From Deltaproteobacteria bacterium (GTDB lineage Bacteria > Myxococcota_C > UBA6777), in contig SBHC01000035.1 in NCBI GenBank assembly GCA_006226375.1, positions 62,001 through 126,000 of the forward strand: a DNA stretch of 64,000 nt, given 5' to 3'. Below the pieces are notes generated by a model. The model did not search any database. It was not told where the DNA came from and saw nothing but the letters and a program-made list of their open reading frames with translations. This document shows, in pieces, positions 1-8,231 of the stretch; position 1 is the stretch's first letter; each line of letters opens with the position of its first letter. A program made the position numbers and the translations under genes.

Positions 1-85
1 GAAGAACGGAGGGAAGCCCAAAGCTTTCGAAGCCACGGCCACATGTTGCGAGCACTCCAGCGTAGAAGAAGACCAAAGCAGACAC
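1..85 (-). CDS. possible N-terminus of a protein cut by the window edge
   Basis: Reading leftward from a GTG at 85, an open frame runs off the window. Its start, VSALVFFYAGVLATCGRG, looks like a hydrophobic signal or membrane segment. An AAGGA lies 4 nt upstream (90-94), a short spacing. It would follow the gene ending at 124 by 38 bp in the same direction. Two plus-strand frames are also open here (stops at 112-114 and 131-133), so the region could instead hold the 3' end of a converging plus-strand gene. No family can be assigned from about 28 residues. Confidence 0.25.
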   Translation of the reverse strand, partial: MSALVFFYAGVLATCGRGFESFGLPSVL

Positions 86-123
86 GCATTCCTTATCGCA
101 CAGAGGGCCGTTGATGGAAAGCT

Positions 124-1578
124 TTACTTCTGAAACATCGGAAGGTGGCCGAAGATATCTTCGCGCCATTGGGGCGTAAATCCATCGTCTCCTTCGTCTT
201 CCTCTTCGCCCAATCCTTTGGTTTGCAGGCGGCGCTCTCGGCGAGTGAGCAGGTCTTGGTAGTCACTGCGTTGAAGTCCGACATCTTCGGGCATTAGCGC
301 CCACCAGTCGTCGGCGCTGTCCCATTCTTCTTCTGACTCTTCGAGGCTGGAAGCTTTGCCCGATGGAGAATGATCCTGCAGTGTCATCTCGGTGGTTGGG
401 TTTTGCTCAGGGACGAGCGAGGTTAACTCGGCTTCTGACTTGCTAAGGCCCTCCTCGGCCGCTGGCATGTTCTCTTGGGAGGGACTGGGGAGGCGTCCTT
501 GTTTGGCTTCCCACGATGTGATGGGCATCGCAGGAAGGCCCCTGGATGAGCGAGGGCGAGCTGGAACAGGGTTGCTTGGTGAAGAAGAGTCCGTTGCGGT
601 GACTGGTTCTTCTGGGGGAGCTTCGCCACGCTCCCGCATTAACTTTTCTTTCTCCCACGATGTCAGCGGCATCGGACGGGATGGGGCTTGGGGCGACGTC
701 GAAGCGTAGGGTTGCTCGTCTACCGTTTGCTCTCCGTCGTTTTGACTTCGTTTCTCCCTGTAAGGTCCTGGATCAAGTGTGTGTTCTTCTTCATTGGAGC
801 CACCAGGGCTTCCCATCCTTTTGGGTGATAAAGGTGGTTCTGTAAGGGTTGACTCAAATGTGTCTTCTTCCACCTTTTGGGTCTGCACAGCGTTGGCAGA
901 GGAGCTGGGTTTGGGCTCCCACTTGGCGAACGAGGATGTCCCCTTTGAAGCCGGTGCCTTCGAGGTTGGCGGTGGAGGGGTCATCGCGGAAGGTGGCGGC
1001 GGTGTTGCTGACGGTGAAGAGTCAAAGGGACTTCCTGCCGATGATACCGGCATCGGTGTCGGAGGAGGCGGGGGCATCTCACTGGGGGTTCGTGGGACCG
1101 GGTTGGGACTCTGCATCACAGGAACAGGCGTTGGTGGGGGAGGGGGCATATCAGCGGGTCTACGTGGAGGAGCAGGCCTGGACGGTGCCGGGTTCGGTGC
1201 CGGTGGAGTGGGCTTTCGTGTGGGAGCTTTGGGAGCAAGGGGCTCGCGACGCGGTGGAGGAGAGCGATCCAGGCGTTTGGAGCCTACAATGGAGGGAGGT
1301 TCTCCTCCTGTTGAGGTCGTCCGTTCTTCCACGGAGTACTTCTTGCGACTGTCTTCCAGCGAGACGTTCTTCCACGTGATGACGCCAATCTCTGCGAAGC
1401 GCTCGAACGTGGTCCGCAAATCTTCGACTTCTACACCTGCGAGGACAGCGATACCATCCAGGTTTGTCGCGCCATCAATCAGGATGACCAATTGGATGTC
1501 ATCGGGTGATAGCTGGCTTCCGCTGCTGGCTGGGTTGAAACTGGTTGATAGTACGGGAATCTGCTTGTTCCAGGACAT
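124..1578 (-). CDS. proline-rich protein with N-terminal winged-helix-like domain
   Basis: I do not recognise a named family. I start it at the ATG giving MSWNKQIPVL (484 residues) rather than 18 codons earlier. Residues of about 20-75 (DIQLVILIDGATNLDGIAVL and following) look like the small winged-helix domain often joined to DUF4388-type regulators in delta-proteobacteria. The middle is strongly proline-rich, with repeated MPPPPPTPxPV blocks. It then has two copies of an MP[LI]TSWE motif and a degenerate third (FAKWEPK). The acidic, Trp-rich C-terminus (EEEWDSADDWWALMPED) ends in FGHLPMFQK. There is no signal peptide or membrane span, so it is probably a cytoplasmic scaffold or regulator (inference). 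It is divergent from the M48 peptidase gene across 204 bp. Confidence 0.8.
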   Translation of the reverse strand: MSWNKQIPVLSTSFNPASSGSQLSPDDIQLVILIDGATNLDGIAVLAGVEVEDLRTTFERFAEIGVITWKNVSLEDSRKKYSVEERTTSTGGEPPSIVGSKRLDRSPPPRREPLAPKAPTRKPTPPAPNPAPSRPAPPRRPADMPPPPPTPVPVMQSPNPVPRTPSEMPPPPPTPMPVSSAGSPFDSSPSATPPPPSAMTPPPPTSKAPASKGTSSFAKWEPKPSSSANAVQTQKVEEDTFESTLTEPPLSPKRMGSPGGSNEEEHTLDPGPYREKRSQNDGEQTVDEQPYASTSPQAPSRPMPLTSWEKEKLMRERGEAPPEEPVTATDSSSPSNPVPARPRSSRGLPAMPITSWEAKQGRLPSPSQENMPAAEEGLSKSEAELTSLVPEQNPTTEMTLQDHSPSGKASSLEESEEEWDSADDWWALMPEDVGLQRSDYQDLLTRRERRLQTKGLGEEEDEGDDGFTPQWREDIFGHLPMFQK

Positions 1579-1782
1579 ATCTGCGCTCCTGTCGAACCAC
1601 ACGCTCTTTGTTTCTGTACGAACAGGATGCACCGAGATGGCTCTGGGGTCAATACGCGAGAAAGGATTGCGGCGATGCTACGTCCAGGGTACTATGATTT
1701 CTTCTTGAGACTGATGGGGCTTGGTCCCAAAGACTTTCCCCACTTGTTTGATGACTGAGATTCTTTAGGCAGGAGTGTTTGA

Positions 1783-4011
1783 ATGTCGTCTCCCGTCGTT
1801 TCCCCTCTGACGAAGGAGGAGATTGAACGCGCCTTTGCTGGCGGCATCCAGCCCGTAAAGGTATCCTTTTGGTACCAGACCGGGTTGTTCTTTGTGGCAG
1901 CCGTGATGGTGCTTTTGATGGGGGTGTACCTGGGCCTTCTTGGTTGGGGAGGCTACCTTTTGTACTGGCATGCGACAGCCCATCTTGCCTGGGTTACGCT
2001 GCAACCTTCGTTGTTTTCTATTCTGGGGTACGGGGTTCCCTTGTTGTTGGGCGGAATCTTTCTCTTGTTTCTGCTCAAACCTTTCCTGGCCCGGCGTCCT
2101 TCAGAAGACTACTCCATTCCTCTTGACCCAGAACGAGAGCCTGTCTGGTTTGCTTTTGTTGATAAGATTTGTGACGCCGTAGGCGCTCGTCATCCCTTCA
2201 AAATTCATCTGACTTGCGATGTCAACGCGTCGGCTGGGTTCCGTCTCGGTTTCTGGGGAATGCTTCGCAACCAGATGATTCTCACGGTCGGCGTCCCTCT
2301 TGTTTTGGGGCTGAACACTCGACAGCTTGCGGGGATCTTGGCCCACGAAATGGGTCATTTCTCGCAGGGCATGGCGATGCGGCTCACCTTTGTGGTGCGG
2401 AACCTCAATGCCTGGTTCATCCGTATCATCTTTGAGCGTGACGGTTGGGATGAGATGCTGGAGTCGTTCTCGGAAGAGGGGGGCTTGTTTGCCTCCATCA
2501 TCTTCTGGATTGCTCGCGCGATGGTGTGGCTGTCGCGTAAGGTCCTGTGGGTTTTGCTGTTCTTGGGGCAAAGCATCAGTAGCTTTATGCTGCGTCAAAT
2601 GGAGTTTGATGCCGACCGTTACCAGACTCGCTTGGTGGGCAGCGACCAGTTCTTGGGAACCATGATGCAGGTCAACGTGTTGATGGCGGCCTCCCAAGGA
2701 GCCATGCACGATCTCTCAAGTGCATGGCAAGACGGCCGCTTGACGGATGACTTTGCGATGTTGGTGTTGGCCAACGTTGACCAGATTGAAGAAGACGGTT
2801 TGGCCCATATCCGCGAAGAGATGATGACAGCCGAGGCGTCGTGGTGGGACTCTCACCCGTCGGATTCACAGCGGATTGCGCTGGCCGAAGCAGAGCCCAC
2901 AGAAGGTCTGTTTCACCTCAGTGAGCCCTCGCAGCATTTGTTTCAATCTCTGGAGGAGTATTCTCGGAAAACGTCTCTTCGGTTCTACCGTTCGTTTGTT
3001 GATGAGACGGTTGACTCCAACAACCTTGAAACGTTGGAAGACACCCTGGCGCGACAACGATCGTACGAAGAGTCATCCTTGGCGTTCCAGCGCTTCTTCC
3101 AAAACGACGGTATGGCGATGCGGTGGTTGGTTCCTGCTGAAGAGGCAGTGGGGCCTCCCGGCTCTCCTGAAGTTTGGCCGACGATCATCGCCCAGGAGCG
3201 ACAGAACATTCTGGACCAAGCCGAAGAATTTCGTGACTTGTTCGACCAGTTTGAAGAAGCGGAGCAGACGTTGCTTCGTATCCACATCTTCAACACGTTG
3301 GATGAGGCGGGTTACGTCGTTGACCCGACAGCTTTGGACATCGAGGCTTATGATCTCAGCGACGTCCGTCAAGAAGCGGAGCGAGCCGAAGGTTTGCAAT
3401 TTCAGCTGCAAGAGCAGCTGCAGGACCAGGCCGAACGTTCGATGTTTCGCTTGCATTTGGGGTTGCAGCTTCTTCATACGTCATGGGGAGAGCGTGACGA
3501 GGGGCCGTCGTTGGATGAGCGCTTGGACGAGGTCCATGGCTTGTTGCAGACTCTCAGTAACATCCAGGAAATCCACGACTCGTTGCGGTTCATCCGCTTT
3601 GAAATGACAGGGCTGCAAGCTCTCTTTATGCAGTTGGAAGAGTCTGCTGAACCACCGCCAACTTTCTTTGAGCGGATCGATCGGGGCGTCCGTGAGTTGC
3701 AGCGAAGGATGTCGGAGGTTCACGATCATCTGGTTGAGACTCCTTATCCCTTTCCTCACGCTGATCCCAGCACAACGGTGGCAACGTACATCATCCCAAC
3801 TGTGCCCATTTATGGCTCGATCATGGTTCATGAGTTTGTGATTCTGGCGGAGCACTTCTTGGACCGACTGTTCTCGCTGTACGGTCGTGTGATGGGACGC
3901 TTGGTGGTGGTGGCTGAAGAGATGGAAGCTAGCGTTGGATTGTTCCCTTTGCCTGAGCTTCCTCCGGATGTTACTGACGAGGAAGACAGTCTTCTTGAAG
4001 AGACGCTGTGA
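1783..4011 (+). CDS. large multi-pass M48-family zinc metallopeptidase
   Basis: 742 residues. The zinc motif HEMGH is at residues 188-192 and the third ligand is the Glu of EFDADRY at about 274, the M48 (HtpX/Ste24) arrangement. Hydrophobic spans lie at about 30-62, 78-100 and 235-262, so it is probably an inner-membrane protease with a cytoplasmic active site. Typical HtpX proteins have about 290 residues; here a long, mostly helical C-terminal half (about 330-742) is added, with no family I can name. An AGGAG 7 nt before the ATG supports the start. Likely role: membrane-protein quality control (family knowledge); the substrate and the purpose of the extension are unknown. The stop is followed directly by a run of T residues. 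Confidence 0.9.
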   Translation: MSSPVVSPLTKEEIERAFAGGIQPVKVSFWYQTGLFFVAAVMVLLMGVYLGLLGWGGYLLYWHATAHLAWVTLQPSLFSILGYGVPLLLGGIFLLFLLKPFLARRPSEDYSIPLDPEREPVWFAFVDKICDAVGARHPFKIHLTCDVNASAGFRLGFWGMLRNQMILTVGVPLVLGLNTRQLAGILAHEMGHFSQGMAMRLTFVVRNLNAWFIRIIFERDGWDEMLESFSEEGGLFASIIFWIARAMVWLSRKVLWVLLFLGQSISSFMLRQMEFDADRYQTRLVGSDQFLGTMMQVNVLMAASQGAMHDLSSAWQDGRLTDDFAMLVLANVDQIEEDGLAHIREEMMTAEASWWDSHPSDSQRIALAEAEPTEGLFHLSEPSQHLFQSLEEYSRKTSLRFYRSFVDETVDSNNLETLEDTLARQRSYEESSLAFQRFFQNDGMAMRWLVPAEEAVGPPGSPEVWPTIIAQERQNILDQAEEFRDLFDQFEEAEQTLLRIHIFNTLDEAGYVVDPTALDIEAYDLSDVRQEAERAEGLQFQLQEQLQDQAERSMFRLHLGLQLLHTSWGERDEGPSLDERLDEVHGLLQTLSNIQEIHDSLRFIRFEMTGLQALFMQLEESAEPPPTFFERIDRGVRELQRRMSEVHDHLVETPYPFPHADPSTTVATYIIPTVPIYGSIMVHEFVILAEHFLDRLFSLYGRVMGRLVVVAEEMEASVGLFPLPELPPDVTDEEDSLLEETL

Positions 4012-4381
4012 TTTTTTTAGGTGTGATTCCATCTTATTGGTGAGAGAGTGGCCTTCGCCTTTGGTTTGACGCGGGGCACTAAAGTACCCGCGCTAGCCAT
4101 GCAACATGTTCGCAAGGGATAAGTACCCACATTCGTGGGCACTCTAGCGTTGTAAACGGTGATACTGCTCTTGTTCCCGCAAAACTCAATCCAACGCGCG
4201 ATAGGTTTGTCTATGTATCGTTGTGGAATCGGCGGACTCCTGCCCAATGCCAACAAACCAACTGCCTACAGCCGCATTTGTGATTTTTCTCACAACTTTC
4301 TTTGGCAAAGGTGCGATGATACAACATACCTTTCCATTCTGGACTGTGTGGTTGGATGCATCAATGTAAGGTTGTAGAAGG
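4012..4381. other. 370-bp intergenic region without a convincing gene
   Basis: It lies between the M48 peptidase and the secreted protease. It holds a T7 run directly after the stop and a small perfect stem-loop, CCCAC-ATTC-GTGGG (4126-4139), with no T-tract behind it. The short open frames show no protein-like composition. It presumably carries the promoter of the protease gene, but I cannot single out -35/-10 boxes with confidence. Confidence 0.5.
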
Positions 4382-7225
4382 ATGAGTGGACGAACGCTAC
4401 AAACAATGGGTTCGGTTCTGTTCTGCGCGTTGTTCGTGTGGGGAGCTGTGGCGTGTGAGTGGGGTGGACCGTCATCAGTGTCACCCACGACGATTCGAGT
4501 GGCGGCTCGAACTTCACAAGCGTTAATCAATGGAAAGCCGGATCGCAGTCTCACTGCGGTGGGTGGGCTGTCGCGGTCCACATCTGGCGGTACGTTTTGT
4601 ACTGCTACCTTGATTGCTCGAAGGGTGGTTCTGACAGCGGCTCACTGTGTCAACACTGGGACGTACAAAACCAATGGCTCTCCTTACTTTCGGATGGAGC
4701 TTCCTGACACCCAAAATGCAAACGGCTATCGCTTTGTGTACTACGGAAGCGAGCTTGTCTCGACACATCCATCATGGCGAGGTAGCATCTCGGCTGGGTA
4801 CGATATCGCGATTGTGATTCTCAAAGACAAAGTCAAAACCTCGGAAGCCACGCCCATCCCTTACAACAGGAAGGCGCTAGATAGCTCGTACGTGGGCAAA
4901 GACTTGTGGTTTCTCGGCTATGGAGCGATTGCGCGAGGTTGGACGTATCCACGTGTTAAACACGGCGCAAAGATCCCCATCTCCAAGGTCCAAAGTGACC
5001 GCTTGATCCATTACGCTCAGAACAAAAGCATCTGCTTCGGTGATTCGGGTGGTCCGTCAATGTTGGACATGAACGGCACTTGGACGGTCGCGGGAGTGAA
5101 CTCCTATGTGACCGGTAGCTGTTTTGGTACAGGGGCGTCCACACGAGTCGATACCTTCAAAGACTTTGTTGATAAGTACGTCAAACAGTACGGGGGTGGA
5201 GGCGCTTGTAACTCCGATCAAGATTGTGACCCATGTTATGTCTGCAATGCACAGAAAACCTGCGAGCAGAAAGCGGTGTCGCCAAGTCCTTCGTATTGCA
5301 AGCCTTGTCGCAGTAACAACGACTGCTCTGGAGCTACCTGCCAGAAGGTGGGGGATGTGTTCCGGTGCATTCAAGGATGCGCCAACAACAGCTGCTGCCC
5401 GTCGGGTCAACAGTGCCAAACGTCGAGTGGTTCGGCGTTGTGTTTGCCATCGTCCAATGCCTGTCCTCCCGCATTGTGTCAGAGTGATACAGACTGTGGT
5501 CAGGGAGAGCGATGTGGTGCCGGAGTTTGTGGGAAAACGTGTCAATCCAACAACGATTGTTCCCAAGGTCAGGTGTGCTTGAGCGGTGTTTGCATCCAGC
5601 CGAAACCTCGTAAGGTTGGAGAGTCTTGCGACAATAACATTCCCTGTGAGCAAGACTTACGATGCTATACCATCAACAACAAGAAGCTATGCTCACGGGC
5701 TTGTAGCACCACTGACATTGGGGCGGGTTCTCCAGGTTCGGCCTGTCGTTCCGATAGCTCTTGTGGCTTTGATACACAATGCATCCCTCTAAAAGGGGGA
5801 AGTGGCAACGTTTGCTTAAAGCGGTGCTCCTCCACCACCGATTGTCTGTCTGGCATGACATGCAAAAGTGTCCGTGGCAGCAGCAACTATTGCTTTTGCA
5901 CAACGGATTCGGAGTGCAAGCAACATGAAGTGTGCAACAAGGCTGTGTTGAGTGATGCCGGAGCTTGTGCGCCGAAGAAGCAGCCTTGCGATTCGGGTTT
6001 TGCCTGCCAAGACATTGGTCAGGGTGTCACGGTTTGCGTTCCTCAATCATCGCCCAACAACCCTTGTGGTAACGGAACCTGCGACAGCAACGAGAATTGC
6101 AGCTCTTGCCCACAGGATTGTCGATGTCCTACAGGTCAAATTTGTCAGAGCGGTAGTTGCCAGCCGAGCAACAGCTGTGGCAATGGCGTATGCGAAGCCA
6201 ATCGAAACGAAAATTGTGGGACCTGTTTGCAAGATTGTCCTTGCGCTACAAGCGAAGTTTGTCAAAGCAACGTTTGCAAGCCAAAGCGTTTGTGCGGGGA
6301 TGCCAAGTGTGATGCAAGTCAGGGCGAAAACTGCAGCACTTGTGTCCAAGATTGTCCTTGCGCTGCCGGGAAGTTGTGCCAGCAAGGAGCCTGTGTGGCT
6401 GCGAGCAGTTGTGGCAATCGCAAGTGTGAGTCACCGTTTGGGGAGAACTGCAGCACATGCCCAAGCGACTGTGGTTGTTCTCTCACCCACAATTGTTTTG
6501 GTGGGGTGTGTGTCCCTGTGGACGCCTGTGGCAACAACACCTGTGAACCGGGAGAAGGGGAAAACTGCGAGAGTTGTCCTGTGGATTGTCCCTGTGGTTC
6601 AGGCAATGTTTGCCAGAAGGGGAAGTGTGTCTCCAACACAGGGTGCAGCACTGATCGTGATTGTCCTACAGGATTTCGCTGCTTGTCGGGTCAATGTCAG
6701 CCACCTACACCAGGAAGTAGCGGTGAGCTTCCTCCTGTTTCTGATGCGGGCGTAGGTCCTGAGCCTTCTCCCCAAGATACCAACACATCGGGTCCAGAGC
6801 CCAATGTTCCTGGGCCTGAACCGCAAGCTGGGCCGGAGCCAGCGCAACCTGGTCCAGAGCCCAACGCATCTGTTGAGGTGCCTGCTGAGTCTGCAACGCA
6901 AGACACTTCCCAACCACAAGGTGCGATGGGGTTTGACGGTGGTCCTTGTCGTCCTGATGGAACTTGCGATGTCGGTCTTCAGTGTGCAGCTACTTTGAAC
7001 CAAAGTCGAACCTGCTTGCCGATTCCCGCGGGGCGAGGTGGTCTTCCTTGTGAGCCGAGCAAGCGTGTGGTGCAATGCAACGAGGCCACACAGCATTGTC
7101 GCATCCTGTGTATCCAGGTGAAGGCCTTTGGTTGTTCGTCCTCTCCTGAGCCTCTCTCTCCCACACCTTTGAGTTTTTTGGTTGTGGTGTCTGTCTTGCT
7201 GTTGTTCCGCCGACGTTGGTCGTGA
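4382..7225 (+). CDS. secreted trypsin-like (S1) protease with Cys-rich stalk and C-terminal MYXO-CTERM-like tail
   Basis: 947 residues. A lipoprotein-like signal ends at GAVAC (Cys25). The S1 protease domain (about 48-267) has all three catalytic residues: His88 in LTAAHC, Asp141 in YDIAIV and Ser222 in FGDSGGP. About 275-740 is Cys-rich, including five repeats of the CGNxxC..ENC..C..DC.C type. A GPEP-rich linker follows, then a last Cys-rich piece. The end is a Cys, a hydrophobic span and RRRWS, like a MYXO-CTERM tail. Inference: an exported, surface-held protease on a disulfide-rich stalk. The lipobox lacks the usual Leu at -3. AGAAGG lies just before the ATG. The Nudix gene follows 31 bp later. 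Confidence 0.93.
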   Translation: MSGRTLQTMGSVLFCALFVWGAVACEWGGPSSVSPTTIRVAARTSQALINGKPDRSLTAVGGLSRSTSGGTFCTATLIARRVVLTAAHCVNTGTYKTNGSPYFRMELPDTQNANGYRFVYYGSELVSTHPSWRGSISAGYDIAIVILKDKVKTSEATPIPYNRKALDSSYVGKDLWFLGYGAIARGWTYPRVKHGAKIPISKVQSDRLIHYAQNKSICFGDSGGPSMLDMNGTWTVAGVNSYVTGSCFGTGASTRVDTFKDFVDKYVKQYGGGGACNSDQDCDPCYVCNAQKTCEQKAVSPSPSYCKPCRSNNDCSGATCQKVGDVFRCIQGCANNSCCPSGQQCQTSSGSALCLPSSNACPPALCQSDTDCGQGERCGAGVCGKTCQSNNDCSQGQVCLSGVCIQPKPRKVGESCDNNIPCEQDLRCYTINNKKLCSRACSTTDIGAGSPGSACRSDSSCGFDTQCIPLKGGSGNVCLKRCSSTTDCLSGMTCKSVRGSSNYCFCTTDSECKQHEVCNKAVLSDAGACAPKKQPCDSGFACQDIGQGVTVCVPQSSPNNPCGNGTCDSNENCSSCPQDCRCPTGQICQSGSCQPSNSCGNGVCEANRNENCGTCLQDCPCATSEVCQSNVCKPKRLCGDAKCDASQGENCSTCVQDCPCAAGKLCQQGACVAASSCGNRKCESPFGENCSTCPSDCGCSLTHNCFGGVCVPVDACGNNTCEPGEGENCESCPVDCPCGSGNVCQKGKCVSNTGCSTDRDCPTGFRCLSGQCQPPTPGSSGELPPVSDAGVGPEPSPQDTNTSGPEPNVPGPEPQAGPEPAQPGPEPNASVEVPAESATQDTSQPQGAMGFDGGPCRPDGTCDVGLQCAATLNQSRTCLPIPAGRGGLPCEPSKRVVQCNEATQHCRILCIQVKAFGCSSSPEPLSPTPLSFLVVVSVLLLFRRRWS

Positions 7226-7256
7226 TACAGTCGCTTCCCATCTGACTCGCGGAGTC

Positions 7257-8069
7257 ATGGCAGGCCTTGCAACACGTCCGAAAGAGGGAGAGTTTGGAAT
7301 GATCTTGGCATCCACCTTAATTCTGGTGCGCCAGCAAGGAAATGGCGTGGAAGTGTTTCTCGCCAAGCGAACCCCCAAAGCAACCTTTGTTCCTGGTGCC
7401 CTTGTCTTTCCCGGAGGAAAGGTGGATGCACACGACAAACTCTATGCTTTTCGCGAACACTGCGATGGTGCTGAGTCTTTGGATGACTTTTCTCTTCAAT
7501 TGAAGGTGGCTTCGATTCGAGAAGCTTTTGAAGAAGTTGGGGTCCTCTTTCTTCGTAACGAAGGAGAAAAGAAGCTTCTCTCGCCTGACGAGTCTTCTCG
7601 TTTGCAATCCTTTCGTTCCCACATTGAGTCCGGCGAACTTTCGTTTCTTTCGTTTGTGCAACAACACAAATTACGCCTTGCTTGTGATTGTCTTTCTCCT
7701 TACGCGAATTGGATTACACCCGAACGATTGCCCCGTCGCTACGACACATTCTTCTTTCTTGCCGAAGCTCCAGCCGGGCAAGTCGCCGAACACGATGGAA
7801 GCGAGTTGGTGGACTCCCTTTGGGTCGCTCCTTTGCAAGCCATTCAGCTTTGCGAGGAGGGTAAGTATACAATGATCTTTCCCACGCGGTCGGTGCTTCG
7901 TAGCTTGGGCAAAGCGACGTCGGTCGAAGAAGCTATGGAGCTAGCAAAAGACCGTCCTATCGTTCCAATTACCCCACAAATTGCATTCCGCGACGATGGT
8001 ACGCCGATGTTGCAAATCCCCCAAAACGTCGGTTACGACGTATGGGAAGAAGAATTATCCACGGATTAA
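7257..8069 (+). CDS. NUDT19-like Nudix hydrolase (possible CoA/acyl-CoA diphosphatase)
   Basis: 270 residues. I start at the ATG of MAGLATRPKEG, with GGAG about 5 nt upstream; an earlier in-frame start would overlap the protease gene. The Nudix core is visible: VFPGGKVDAHD, then after an unusually long insert the REAFEEVGVLF helix with the metal-binding REXXEE residues. That split Nudix box, plus the downstream NWITPERLPRRYDTFFFLAE segment, is typical of the NUDT19/peroxisomal CoA-diphosphatase branch (family knowledge). It probably acts in the cytoplasm on CoA-type or other nucleoside-diphosphate-X substrates; the substrate is inferred from family only. Confidence 0.9.
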   Translation: MAGLATRPKEGEFGMILASTLILVRQQGNGVEVFLAKRTPKATFVPGALVFPGGKVDAHDKLYAFREHCDGAESLDDFSLQLKVASIREAFEEVGVLFLRNEGEKKLLSPDESSRLQSFRSHIESGELSFLSFVQQHKLRLACDCLSPYANWITPERLPRRYDTFFFLAEAPAGQVAEHDGSELVDSLWVAPLQAIQLCEEGKYTMIFPTRSVLRSLGKATSVEEAMELAKDRPIVPITPQIAFRDDGTPMLQIPQNVGYDVWEEELSTD

Positions 8070-8070
8070 T

Positions 8071-8099
8071 CCCACAAATTATCGTGAGGGTCGTGTGGG
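8071..8099. terminator. hairpin directly after the Nudix gene
   Basis: CCCACA (8071-8076) pairs with TGTGGG (8094-8099) around a 17-nt loop, starting 2 bp after the stop codon. There is no clear T-tract, so it may be a weak terminator, an RNA-stability element, or just part of the repeat cluster that follows. Confidence 0.3.
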
Positions 8100-8107
8100 T
8101 ACATGTG

Positions 8108-8230
8108 AAAATCATCGTGTGGATCGTGCGGGATCAACTAGCCCCACAATTCATCATGGGGTTCGTGTGGAAATCATCGTGGGAATCACGAAAATCATCG
8201 TGGGGTTCGTGTGAAAATCATCGTGTGGGA
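8108..8230. repeat. degenerate short repeats, core AAATCATCGTGnGG
   Basis: Four close copies of AAAATCATCGTGnGG start near 8108, 8171, 8191 and 8214, with weaker relatives between them (for example a hairpin-forming CCCCA...TGGGG at 8142-8161). The last three are 20-23 bp apart. They fill the gap between two converging genes. No plausible protein is encoded. Confidence 0.6.
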
Positions 8231-8231
8231 A

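Noticed and set aside
779-1708. 309-residue plus-strand open frame, very Gly-rich
   Set aside because: It is the antisense of the proline-rich segment of the 124-1578 gene (Pro codons read as Gly) and has no start context or family features.
5952-6755. 267-residue plus-strand frame in another phase
   Set aside because: It is a shadow of the Cys-rich repeats of the secreted protease; its Val/Ala/Arg-rich sequence comes from shifted Cys codons.
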